Below, piece after piece: positions 1 through 8,003 of a stretch of 64,000 nucleotides of DNA. The translations under genes were made by a program, and so were the position numbers. A model generated the notes under the pieces. That model had not been told where the DNA came from and searched no databases. It saw only the letters and a list, made by a program, of their open reading frames with translations. The stretch lies in NCBI RefSeq assembly GCF_030512175.1, contig NZ_JAULBL010000002.1, positions 1,176,149 to 1,240,148 of the forward strand, read 5' to 3'. Origin of the DNA: Paeniglutamicibacter sulfureus. GTDB taxonomy: Bacteria; Actinomycetota; Actinomycetes; Actinomycetales; Micrococcaceae. How positions within the stretch are numbered: position 1 is the stretch's first letter; each line of letters opens with the position of its first letter.

Positions 1-186
1 TACGTGCAGGCGGTCATGGCCACGCGACTGCTTTCGAAGAACGGCCCGGTGGGCAACGAGGAGATCCTTGCCAAGGCCGGCTTGACGGTGCCCGATGGCC
101 TGGAGCTGCCCGAATGGGTGGCACGCTGGCGCGAAGACACCGCTTTGCCCGGTGCGCGCAGGCCCGCCCCGCACCTGTGGGTCTAG
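1..186 (+). CDS. C-terminal end of an unidentified protein (5' truncated)
   Basis: The frame is open from the window edge to a TAG at 184-186, giving about 61 residues (YVQAVMATRLLSKNG... to ...PAPHLWV). Codon bias is that of the surrounding genes, so this is most likely the end of a real gene. No motif identifies the family: there is no transmembrane segment and no metal-binding or nucleotide-binding signature in this tail. It is convergent with the DUF2384 gene just downstream, leaving about 30 bp between the stops. Function cannot be assigned from this fragment. Confidence 0.5.
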   Translation, partial: YVQAVMATRLLSKNGPVGNEEILAKAGLTVPDGLELPEWVARWREDTALPGARRPAPHLWV

Positions 187-217
187 GGCACGGGGTGGCG
201 GCAACGGCCCGTTGCCC

Positions 218-598
218 TTAGCGCTTCGCGGTATGGGTCACCAGCGCCTCTGCCGCGTTCACCACCTGCTGCGCGTGCATTTTCGCAATGAAGTCCAGCG
301 GCCGGTCGTCGTCCAGCAAGGGGTTGGCGGCTTGCAGCCAAGCGACAGCGGCCTGCGGGTCTTCCATGCTCTGCAAGGTCAGCCACACGCGGTAGCCCAG
401 GCGCAGCCGTTGTTCCGTCACTGCATCCAGCTCGGTGCCCTCTGGATGTGCCCAGCGGTGCGGGGCCGTGCGGTCGGTGGTTCCGGAGATCACCTGCACC
501 TGGGGTGCCCCGATGGCATCGACGAGGGTGCGGACGAGATCGTGGATGTCTGACCGTGTTGCTTCCACATACACGGCGCTGTGGTTCAACGTTTTCAT
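218..598 (-). CDS. DUF2384-like (Xre/MbcA/ParS toxin-binding) antitoxin-type protein
   Basis: A 126-residue protein from the ATG at 598; the longer upstream frame has no better start. The C-terminal half has the layout of the Xre/MbcA/ParS toxin-binding domain (DUF2384): an aromatic-rich helix (LGYRVWLTLQSMEDPQAAVA), then WLQAANPLLDDDRPLDFIA and a final helix. The family signature is a 'W...NP.LdgrsPld' stretch, as seen here. In known systems this domain pairs with a RES or COOH-NRT toxin. No RES-domain neighbour is seen in the bases available; the gene on the 3' side is convergent and truncated. The N-terminal 50 residues show no clear helix-turn-helix. Family assignment is by motif only. 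Confidence 0.55.
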   Translation of the reverse strand: MKTLNHSAVYVEATRSDIHDLVRTLVDAIGAPQVQVISGTTDRTAPHRWAHPEGTELDAVTEQRLRLGYRVWLTLQSMEDPQAAVAWLQAANPLLDDDRPLDFIAKMHAQQVVNAAEALVTHTAKR

Positions 599-754
599 GC
601 TTCCAGCATCACCCCGACGCGCCCGGAAATCCATGCCCGGCGGCACACCAAAACCCGCCACGGAGAGCGGTGGTCCGCGGAAGCCGCGGAAGCCGCGGTC
701 CCGGGCGGATGGGCGTCCTATGCGCGGAGACGGGTTCGGTGGTGGAATGTAACC

Positions 755-1600
755 ATGAACCTCATTCCACCGCCGTTGGCCGTGACCGGGTCCACCGGGG
801 AGCTCGGCGGCAGGGTCGCCGCACTGCTCAGTGCCGCCGGGGTCAAGCAGCGCCTGCTGGCCAGGACGCCGCGCAAGGCGCCGCCGCTTGACGGTGCCAC
901 CGTGCTGCAGGCCGCCTACGAAAACACGTCAGGCACGCGCACGGCACTGGCGGGGGCCGAGACGGTGTTCATGGTCTCCGCGTCCGAAAGCCGTGACCGC
1001 TTGGAGCAACATTGCGACTTCGTCGATGCGGCGGTTGCGGCCGGGGTGCACCACCTCATCTACGTTTCGTTTATCGGCGCCGCCCAGGACGCGGTGTTCA
1101 CCCTGGCCCGCGACCACTACGCCACCGAAGAATACATTCGGGCCTCGGGACTCCAGTACACGTTCCTGCGCGACAACTTCTACGCTGATTTCCTGCCTGA
1201 CCTGGTGGGGGCGGACGGGGTTATCCGCGGGCCGGGCGGCGACGGCAAGGCCGCCGTGGTTGCCCGGGCCGACGTGGCGCGCACGGCAGCGGCGATCCTG
1301 CGCGAACCGGGCAGGCATCTTGGGGCGACCTACGAGCTAACCGGCCCCGAGGCGCTGTCACTGGCTGAAGTCGCGCAGATCCTGAGCAACGTTGGCCCGC
1401 GGCAGGTCTCCTACGTGGACGAGACGGTCCAGGAGGCCTACGCCTCGCGGGCTTCCTACGGGGCTCCGCAGTGGCAACTCGACGCCTGGGTCTCCACTTA
1501 CCAGGCGATCGCCGCCGGCGCACTTGAAAACGTCAGCGGCGACATCGAGCGGATCACCGGGCAGCCGCCGATGTCGCTTGCTCAGTTGCTGCGCTCCTAG
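755..1600 (+). CDS. NmrA/QorB-type NAD(P)-binding SDR protein
   Basis: A 281-residue protein of the atypical extended SDR (NmrA-like / quinone oxidoreductase 2) group. The Rossmann motif appears at residues ~8-16 (AVTGSTGELGGRV, a GxxGxxG variant) and is followed by an arginine-rich strand (LLARTPRK) suited to NADPH. The stretches VHHLIYVSFIGAA and LQYTFLRDNFYADF are typical of the family. Members reduce quinones or act as redox sensors; the substrate here cannot be told. The ATG at 755 was chosen because it immediately precedes the Rossmann strand; upstream codons in the same frame do not look coding. The gene appears monocistronic, divergent from the DUF2384 gene. Confidence 0.75.
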   Translation: MNLIPPPLAVTGSTGELGGRVAALLSAAGVKQRLLARTPRKAPPLDGATVLQAAYENTSGTRTALAGAETVFMVSASESRDRLEQHCDFVDAAVAAGVHHLIYVSFIGAAQDAVFTLARDHYATEEYIRASGLQYTFLRDNFYADFLPDLVGADGVIRGPGGDGKAAVVARADVARTAAAILREPGRHLGATYELTGPEALSLAEVAQILSNVGPRQVSYVDETVQEAYASRASYGAPQWQLDAWVSTYQAIAAGALENVSGDIERITGQPPMSLAQLLRS

Positions 1601-1798
1601 CTGCGCGACTCTGTCAGCTGGCGTGCACCAATGTGAGTGTAAATCGAACGGCACTCGGTCTCCTTTGCTGCCCGGCCTTGGCCTGGGAGGGCTTGTTGTG
1701 GCTGCCATGATGTTGTGTCCGTTGCGGTGATCGAATCTTTTTCCTAGTAATTGAAGCCACGGCTTCAAGCTGTCGGTGGTGTCTTCTATGATTGGGGT

Positions 1799-3235
1799 AT
1801 GGCAGCGACGTCATCGAGCAGCGGTTCCGGCAGCATCCTGGATGTTGTCGATGAGGAACTGTCCTACGGGGCGCTTTTGGGTCGCGGGTTGGACATGGGT
1901 GTCCTGATGGCCGAGTACCTCGTGCGTACCGGGCCCGATGGGGTGCGGGCCATGGCACGGGCGGTGAACCTGGCCACGGCCCAGGACGATGGCTTCGAAT
2001 TGGTGGAAACCCTCGGTGCCTACGAGCACCTGAAGTCGGCGGTCGGCGCCAAGCAATCGGAGTTGGCGTGCACCCTGGGGGACGTTGTCGCCGCCGACCG
2101 GATCGGGCGAGGGGTGCGGGTCAAGAACCCGCAGTGGGGCGTGGGCGCGGAGGTGGGCCTGGCCCTGCACGCGTCCCAGCGTTCGGGGACGAGGTTCCTG
2201 AACCGCGCCCGCATCCTCACCGAGGACCTGCCCTGCACCCGTCAGGGGCTGCGGGAGGGGACCATCAACTCGGAGGAAGCCAAGCTCATCGTGCGGGAGG
2301 TGCGGCGCCTGAAGCCGGTGAACCGCCGGGACATCGACCGGATGCTTTTTTGCGAGACCCACACCTGCTTCGGGCAGGGAGGTGCCAAGCTGCGGGAGAT
2401 GATCCGCCAATGGGCGCTGATCCTTGAGCCGGAAGCCGAGGTGGACCTGGAGGAGCGTGCGATGAGGGAACGGCACGTGGAGGTGTTCCAGGTCGATCCG
2501 TGCCGGGTGAGGATCACCGGGATGTTCCCCTTGGAGTACGGGGCGGCCCTGTGCCAGGTCATGGCGCGTGAAATCGGCCGTGCCCAGGCTGCCGGGGACC
2601 CCCGGACCCAGAGGCAGATTGCCGCCGACTTCTTTTTCGAATCCCTCACCGGGATCGGCGACCACACCAACATCCCCGTGGAGGTGAGCCTGGTGATGAC
2701 CGACAGGACCCTGTACCAGGGCCACCCCGAACCGGCCGTGATCCCCGGCTACGGATACATCAGTGCCGCCAGGGCCCGCGAACTGTTTGCCGGGAACCCG
2801 GATAACCCCCTGGACTCCTGGGTCCGGCGCCTCTACACCGCCCCGGGCACCGGGGACCTGGTGGCCATGGACTCCAAGGCACGGCTGTTCAGCGGCGGAC
2901 TCAAGCGCTTCATCACCCTGCGGGACCGGTACTGCCGCACCCCGTACTGCAACGGGAAAATCGAGCACCTGGACCACGTGGTGCAGGTGTCCCGCGGCGG
3001 ACCAAGCACCGCGGAAAATGCGGGCGGACGATGTCGCCTCTGCAACGCCGCCAAGGAAGCCCCCGACTGGGAAGAACACACCGTCCCCGGCCATCCGCAT
3101 CACCACCTCCAGCGGACACCCCTACACCTCAACCGCACCACCAATGCCCGGCACCCGCCAATACAACGTACGACCGATCAACCCGGCGGACCGGCCACCC
3201 AGGCGCGAGTGAGCGCTTGTACGTCCGGTGAGTGA
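1799..3235 (+). CDS. DUF222/HNH endonuclease, C-terminus frameshifted
   Basis: This is a member of the actinobacterial 13E12/REP-like family: an N-terminal DUF222 region (residues ~15-330) followed by an HNH nuclease domain. The nuclease part shows RYCRTPYCN, HLDHVVQVSRGGPSTAEN and CRLCNAAKEAPDWE, which supply the zinc cysteines and the catalytic His region. The ATG at 1799 starts at the usual distance before DUF222. After residue ~430 (position ~3085) the frame gives an unnatural His/Arg/Thr-rich tail to 3235. The +1 frame instead reads AIRITTSSGHPYTSTAPPMP and stops at 3212, which is the normal family ending. Removing one C from the CCCC at 3085-3088 restores it. The HNH core is upstream of the shift and intact. 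Confidence 0.8.
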   Translation: MAATSSSSGSGSILDVVDEELSYGALLGRGLDMGVLMAEYLVRTGPDGVRAMARAVNLATAQDDGFELVETLGAYEHLKSAVGAKQSELACTLGDVVAADRIGRGVRVKNPQWGVGAEVGLALHASQRSGTRFLNRARILTEDLPCTRQGLREGTINSEEAKLIVREVRRLKPVNRRDIDRMLFCETHTCFGQGGAKLREMIRQWALILEPEAEVDLEERAMRERHVEVFQVDPCRVRITGMFPLEYGAALCQVMAREIGRAQAAGDPRTQRQIAADFFFESLTGIGDHTNIPVEVSLVMTDRTLYQGHPEPAVIPGYGYISAARARELFAGNPDNPLDSWVRRLYTAPGTGDLVAMDSKARLFSGGLKRFITLRDRYCRTPYCNGKIEHLDHVVQVSRGGPSTAENAGGRCRLCNAAKEAPDWEEHTVPGHPHHHLQRTPLHLNRTTNARHPPIQRTTDQPGGPATQARVSACTSGE

Positions 3236-3266
3236 ATCAACGTGCTCAACGGCCGCAACAAGTTGA

Positions 3267-4559
3267 TTAGGGTACGAGGGACGAATCCGCTTCAGCATCC
3301 TGCACGTTTCCGGCAGCGGAAACAAAATCACCGCGCACCACGCGCAGGAGCACCTCGGCCAGCAGGTCCACCCCGGCGAGCATGTCCGCATCTTTCGTCA
3401 GCTCGCGTTCGTTGTGGCTGATGCCCTCGACGCTGGGAATGAAAAGCATGATGGTTGGGACCATGTCCTTCATGTTCGTCGAATCGTGGCCGGCAAGGGT
3501 GCGCACCACACCGTGGCGCAGGCCCAACGAATCTGCCGCCTGGGCCGCAAGCTCCAACCCGGCCCGGTCGTAGGCCTTGGCCCCCCACACATGCTCGGCA
3601 CCACGCTCGATCCGCACGTTGGCCATCTTCTCAATCCTTGCCACGCGGGCGTGCAGGTCCGCATCCGCGGCGGCCAGCACGTCAGGGTCGGTGGAGCGCA
3701 CATCCACCAGCAAGTTCACGCGGCTGGCAACCACCACCGGGGAGTTCGGGAAGACGTTGAACTCGCCGCAAGAGGTGATCACCATGTGCTCCTCGGTGGA
3801 GTGTTCCAGCGCGATCTCGCGTGCGGCAACCACCAGCGCGGAGGCACCCAGCAGTGCGTCCTGGCGGTCGGCGATGACAGTGGCGCCGGTGTGCGCCTGG
3901 TCGCCGTGCACCACGAACTCGTACTTGTTCGCGCCCCAGGTCGATTCGACCAGCCCGATGGTCAGGTCCCTGTCTTCCAATGAGCGTCCCTGCTCGATGT
4001 GGATCTCCACATAGGCGGCCACCGGCAACTCGAAGTCCCCGATGGTCCCGATGGCCTCCAGCGCCTCGCGAACCGTGACGCCGTGAGGGTCGGTGGTTTC
4101 CAGCACCTGCGCGGCCGCAAGCTTGCCGGTGTACACGGAGCTGCCCATCATCGAGGGCTTGAACCGGCAACCCTCTTCGTTGAACCAATTGACCACCACG
4201 ATGTTGAACTTCGCCTCGCCCCCGGCACCGGCCAGGGACTCCTGGACACGCTTGGCCGCATGCGCCCCGGCCAGCACACCGTAGGCGCCGTCGAAGCGGC
4301 CGCCCAGCGGCTGGGAATCAAGGTGCGAGCCCACGGCGATCCAGGGAGCGCCGGGAGCCAGCTCAAGCATCGAGTACTGGTTGCCGACCGCGTCGTAACG
4401 CACGGTGAAGCCGTGCCCCTCCACCAAGCCGCGGAACCAGTTGCGGTTCTGCCCGTCGGCAACGGTGGCCGCTTGGCGGTCAACTCCGCCGCCGGCAGTC
4501 GCACCATGGGTGCTCATCGAGGTGAAATCGGCCAGGAATGCGCTGTTGTTCGACGTCAT
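3267..4559 (-). CDS. M20-family Zn-dependent amidohydrolase (carbamoylase/allantoate amidohydrolase type)
   Basis: A 430-residue M20/M28-fold binuclear zinc hydrolase of the hydantoinase/carbamoylase (amaB/allC) group. Metal-ligand motifs are present in order: GSHLDSQPLGGRFDGAYG (~res 78-95), NWFNEEGCRF (~122-131), EIHIEQG (~185-191) and HDSTNMKD...GISHNERE near the C-terminus. The family hydrolyses N-carbamoyl amino acids, ureidoglycolate/allantoate or related amides; the exact substrate is not evident. It is the last gene of the minus-strand operon that begins with the MHS transporter at 9326, 45 bp after the amidohydrolase. Together with that gene it suggests stepwise hydrolysis of a cyclic or carbamoylated nitrogen compound. 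Confidence 0.85.
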   Translation of the reverse strand: MTSNNSAFLADFTSMSTHGATAGGGVDRQAATVADGQNRNWFRGLVEGHGFTVRYDAVGNQYSMLELAPGAPWIAVGSHLDSQPLGGRFDGAYGVLAGAHAAKRVQESLAGAGGEAKFNIVVVNWFNEEGCRFKPSMMGSSVYTGKLAAAQVLETTDPHGVTVREALEAIGTIGDFELPVAAYVEIHIEQGRSLEDRDLTIGLVESTWGANKYEFVVHGDQAHTGATVIADRQDALLGASALVVAAREIALEHSTEEHMVITSCGEFNVFPNSPVVVASRVNLLVDVRSTDPDVLAAADADLHARVARIEKMANVRIERGAEHVWGAKAYDRAGLELAAQAADSLGLRHGVVRTLAGHDSTNMKDMVPTIMLFIPSVEGISHNERELTKDADMLAGVDLLAEVLLRVVRGDFVSAAGNVQDAEADSSLVP

Positions 4560-4604
4560 GGTGTCTCCTGCAATGTGGTTGTTCGGTGAGGGGGTGATGG
4601 TGGT

Positions 4605-6272
4605 TCAGGCGGTGGCCAGCGCGTCGTTATCGGCACGCGCGTGGCTTTGCCTGCCGCCGAGGAACGTGCCCATCACCTGGAGGTCAGCAATGTTCCGGGC
4701 CAGCAACGGGGACTCGGAGAGCACCACGAAATCGGCGAGCTTGCCCCGGGCCAGGGACCCGCGGTCGGCGAACAGACCGGTGGCCTTGGCGGCATTGACG
4801 GTGTACAGACGCAGCGCCTCGAGCGGGCTCAGGCATTCCGCCGCACCGCCGAGCACCAGGCCCTTTTCGGTCAAGCGGTCCACGGCGGAGGCCATGGCGC
4901 GGCGCACGTTGTTGTCGGCCACCGGCAAGTCCGAGCTGCCTGCCACCAGGACCCCGGCATCCAGCAGCGACTGGCCTCGGTAGAGCCAGCCCTGGCGCTC
5001 GGGACCGACGAGCTTGGCGAACTGGTCGCCGAGCGGGCCGATGAAGGAGGCCTGCGGGGTCACCGCGATGCCGTGCCTGGCCACCGCCTCCACCTGGTCC
5101 GGGCGGGCGATGCCGAAGTGCTCGATGCGGTTGGGCAGCGCGTTGGGGCCGTGCTTTTCCTGCAGCCCGGAGATGATCTCGATGGCCAGGTCGATGGCCG
5201 CGTCGCCGATGGCATGCAGCGCCACGGGCCAGCCGGAGCGGTAGGCAGCCGCCACACGTTCCCGGTAAGCCTGGGGGTCATCGAGCAGGTAGCCGGTGTT
5301 GTGCTGGTGCCCGCAATAGTCCTCCGTCACCGCGGCGGTGGCGCCCAGGAGCGATCCGTCCATGAACACCTTGACCGGGCCCAGCGAAAGGTGCTCGTTG
5401 CCGAACCCCGCCGTGATGCCCAGGTCCAGCCCCAACCCGGTGCCGGTGCCGTGGGCGTCGGCGGCGTGCGATTCCTGGCCGCGCAGGGCGTCGAGCGCCG
5501 GCATCAGCTGGGCACGGGCATGGAGCTTCCCGGCAGCCAGCGCCCGCTGGTAGGCGGTGACTTCCACGGGGGAGTGGCCGATCCAGCCCCCGCCGATGCC
5601 TGCCTCGGTGAAGGAAGTGATGCCCTCGGCGGCGTAGCGGGCGGTCGCGGCGTCCAGTGCGCCGACGATCTGGTCCGCCGAGTAGGGCAGCAGCATCTTC
5701 TGGATGATCCCCTGGGCCGATTCCTCGACCAGCCCGGTGGGGGAGCCTTGCGCATCGCGCACCACGGCGCCGCCCACGGGATCGGCGAAGCCCGGCTCCA
5801 GCGCCCCGGCCAGTTTCAGTGTGGCGGTGTTGGTGATCGAGGCGTGCCCGGAGACGTGGCGCAGGTACAGCGGCCGGTCCCCGGTGATCGCGTCGAGCCG
5901 CTTGATGTCGGGGAACTGCCCGTCGTGGTTCTTGTGGTTGAAGCCGGTGCCGTTGAGCCACACGCCCGGGGTGGCGGCAAGCCGGTGCACCTCGGATTCG
6001 AGCAGGGCATAGAGTTCCTCCAGCCCGCGTGCCGGCGACAGGTCAAGGGCGGCGAGCCCCAGCCCCCACCAGGTGGTGTGGCAGTGTGCGTCGATGAATC
6101 CGGGGGTGATGGCCGCTTCGCCAAAGTCCTCGGTGCGATCCGCGGTGCATCCGGCCAGCTCCTCGTCGAAGCCCACGATGCGCCCGCCGATGATCCCCAT
6201 TTCGCGTGCCGTCGGGCGGTCCTCGTCCATGGTCAGGATGGTGTCGGCGCGCACCAGCAGATCGAGTCTCAT
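4605..6272 (-). CDS. YtcJ-like amidohydrolase
   Basis: A 555-residue amidohydrolase-superfamily protein of the YtcJ/imidazolonepropionase-like (Amidohydro_3) type. It begins MRLDLLVRADTILTMDEDRP, the small N-terminal beta-sandwich. The metal-binding motif DAHCHTTWWG follows at ~res 65-74. Later motifs include YLRHVSGHAS, LHAIGDAAID and IEHFG, and the late aspartate motif GSSDLPVADNN. The ATG at 6272 overlaps the stop of the upstream ThDP enzyme by 4 bp (TCAT on the plus strand), so the two are translationally coupled. Substrates in this family are diverse and mostly unknown; the context suggests an amide or imide hydrolysed before or after the M20 enzyme acts. Confidence 0.85.
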   Translation of the reverse strand: MRLDLLVRADTILTMDEDRPTAREMGIIGGRIVGFDEELAGCTADRTEDFGEAAITPGFIDAHCHTTWWGLGLAALDLSPARGLEELYALLESEVHRLAATPGVWLNGTGFNHKNHDGQFPDIKRLDAITGDRPLYLRHVSGHASITNTATLKLAGALEPGFADPVGGAVVRDAQGSPTGLVEESAQGIIQKMLLPYSADQIVGALDAATARYAAEGITSFTEAGIGGGWIGHSPVEVTAYQRALAAGKLHARAQLMPALDALRGQESHAADAHGTGTGLGLDLGITAGFGNEHLSLGPVKVFMDGSLLGATAAVTEDYCGHQHNTGYLLDDPQAYRERVAAAYRSGWPVALHAIGDAAIDLAIEIISGLQEKHGPNALPNRIEHFGIARPDQVEAVARHGIAVTPQASFIGPLGDQFAKLVGPERQGWLYRGQSLLDAGVLVAGSSDLPVADNNVRRAMASAVDRLTEKGLVLGGAAECLSPLEALRLYTVNAAKATGLFADRGSLARGKLADFVVLSESPLLARNIADLQVMGTFLGGRQSHARADNDALATA

Positions 6273-7909
6273 GCGTTGGCCTCCGCGCGGTGCGCCACGG
6301 TGCCCGGGCCCATGGTGGAGGGGTCGGTCTTGAGGTGCAGCACCGCCGGCAGCCCGCTGGCCAGGGCCCGCTCGAGGGCCGGGGCGAAGTCGGCGGTGCT
6401 TTCCACAAACTCCCCGTGCCCGCCGAAGGATTGAATCCACTGGGCGAAGTTCGGGTTCTCCATCGCGGTGCCCGAGGGACGCTGCGGGTAGTGCTGCTGC
6501 TGGTGGGCCACGATGGTGCCGAAGATGCCGTTGTCCACCACGACAATGAGCGGGGCACCGCCATGGGCGAAGGAAACAGCCAGTTCCTGGGCGTTCATGA
6601 AGAAGTCCCCGTCCCCGCAGATTGCCACGACGTGGCGCCCCGGGTGCATGATGCTTGCCGCCACGGCCGCCGGGACCGAAAGCCCCATCGCGCCGTTGCG
6701 CGGACCCACCAGGGACCTCGGTCCGTGGTGGGAGAGGTAGCGGTGGCCCCACAGGGTGGCGTTGCCGGCGCCGTAGGTGATGATCCGGTCGGCATCCAGT
6801 GCCGCTTCCAGGGCCTCGAACGCGACGCCGAGGTCAACGCCGGTGCCGCCGTCGGGTCCGGGACGGGTGAAGGCCAGCTGTTCGGTCCGAAGTCCCTCCA
6901 TCCACTGGGCTCCGCGTGTTCCGCTCAGGGAGTCGCCCGCGGGCAGCGCGGCGACGAACTCGGCGGGGGACACTCCCAAGTGGGCGTCGATCCGTCCGGC
7001 GTGGCCGATGAGCTCCGCGTCGTTGGAGACCACGATGGTCGGGGTGTCCAGAGCCGACTTGTAGCCCTCGGAGAGCACATCGGAGCGGGTGCAGCCGATG
7101 AAGACCAGCAGGTCGGCATCGTTCAGCGCGGCGACGGTGCGCTCGGCCCGGCCGTAGCCCAGCCAGCCGGCGTAGGCGGGGGAGTCGTGGTCGATGGCGT
7201 CGTAGGCGCGCCAGTCGGCAAGCACCGGGACGTGGGCGGCTACGGCGAAGTCGGCCAATGCGCCCGAGGTGTCGGCGTCCCAGCCGTCCCCGCCAACGAT
7301 GATGGCGGGGCGCTGCGCGGCAGACAGCAGGGTGGCCAGCGTCCGCAGGCCGGCGGCGCCCGGGGCGGCCTCCGGCAGCGGGTGGACGGCGGGAACGGGG
7401 GAGTCTGTCATGCGGACCAGCACGTCCTCGGGCAGTCCCACCACCACGGGTCCCGGGCGGCCGGTGGTGGCCAGGCGCAGCGCGCGGGCCACAAGATCCC
7501 CGGCCTGGTGCTCGTCATCGAGTACAAAAACTCCCTTGGCGGTGGTGGAGAACCAGCCCTCCAGGCTGAACTCCTGGAAAGAGTCGCGGCCGCGGTCGGC
7601 CAGCGGGATCAGCCCGACGAAGAGCACCATGGCAGTGGCATCCTGCCAGGCGGTGTGGATGGCGATCATGGCGTTGGCGGCCCCGGGGCCGCGGGTGACC
7701 ATGGCAATGCCCGGCACCGACCCGAGGCGACCTTCGGCCAGGGCCATGAATCCTGCACCGCCCTCGTGGCGGGTCACCACGGTGTGGATCCCGGCGTCGT
7801 GCAGGCCGTCGAGGACATCGAGGTAGCTTTCCCCCGGTACTGCATAGACGCGGGAGACACCGTGTGCCTCGAGGGTCTTGACGATGAGGTGTCCGGCTGA
7901 GGTGCTCAT
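6269..7909 (-). CDS. ThDP-dependent enzyme (acetolactate synthase-like)
   Basis: A 546-residue thiamin-diphosphate enzyme with the three-domain POX/ALS layout. The catalytic glutamate lies in TRHEGGAGFMA (~res 47-57). The central domain is at ~190-330. The ThDP/Mg site is GDGDFFMNAQEL...VVVDNGIFGT near residues 425-465, a canonical GDG-(x)n-N motif. Members decarboxylate 2-oxo acids or join or cleave carbon units (ALS, benzoylformate decarboxylase, glyoxylate carboligase, IolD). The precise reaction is not visible. It sits between the MHS transporter and the amidohydrolase in one operon, so it probably handles a carbon skeleton released by the hydrolases. Confidence 0.8.
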   Translation of the reverse strand: MSTSAGHLIVKTLEAHGVSRVYAVPGESYLDVLDGLHDAGIHTVVTRHEGGAGFMALAEGRLGSVPGIAMVTRGPGAANAMIAIHTAWQDATAMVLFVGLIPLADRGRDSFQEFSLEGWFSTTAKGVFVLDDEHQAGDLVARALRLATTGRPGPVVVGLPEDVLVRMTDSPVPAVHPLPEAAPGAAGLRTLATLLSAAQRPAIIVGGDGWDADTSGALADFAVAAHVPVLADWRAYDAIDHDSPAYAGWLGYGRAERTVAALNDADLLVFIGCTRSDVLSEGYKSALDTPTIVVSNDAELIGHAGRIDAHLGVSPAEFVAALPAGDSLSGTRGAQWMEGLRTEQLAFTRPGPDGGTGVDLGVAFEALEAALDADRIITYGAGNATLWGHRYLSHHGPRSLVGPRNGAMGLSVPAAVAASIMHPGRHVVAICGDGDFFMNAQELAVSFAHGGAPLIVVVDNGIFGTIVAHQQQHYPQRPSGTAMENPNFAQWIQSFGGHGEFVESTADFAPALERALASGLPAVLHLKTDPSTMGPGTVAHRAEANA

Positions 7910-8003
7910 GGGCTGTGGTGGTCCTTTGTGGTGGAGCGTGGTGAAGATGGAGGATGCTTCCGTGGTCCCCGCACAAGGTGCGGGGACCACGGAAGGGGGG
8001 GTG

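Noticed and set aside
1811-3106. Long minus-strand open frame opposite the HNH gene
   Set aside because: It mirrors the GC-rich codon pattern of the plus-strand gene, which carries clear DUF222 and HNH motifs; the minus product is His/Gly/Pro-rich without any domain.
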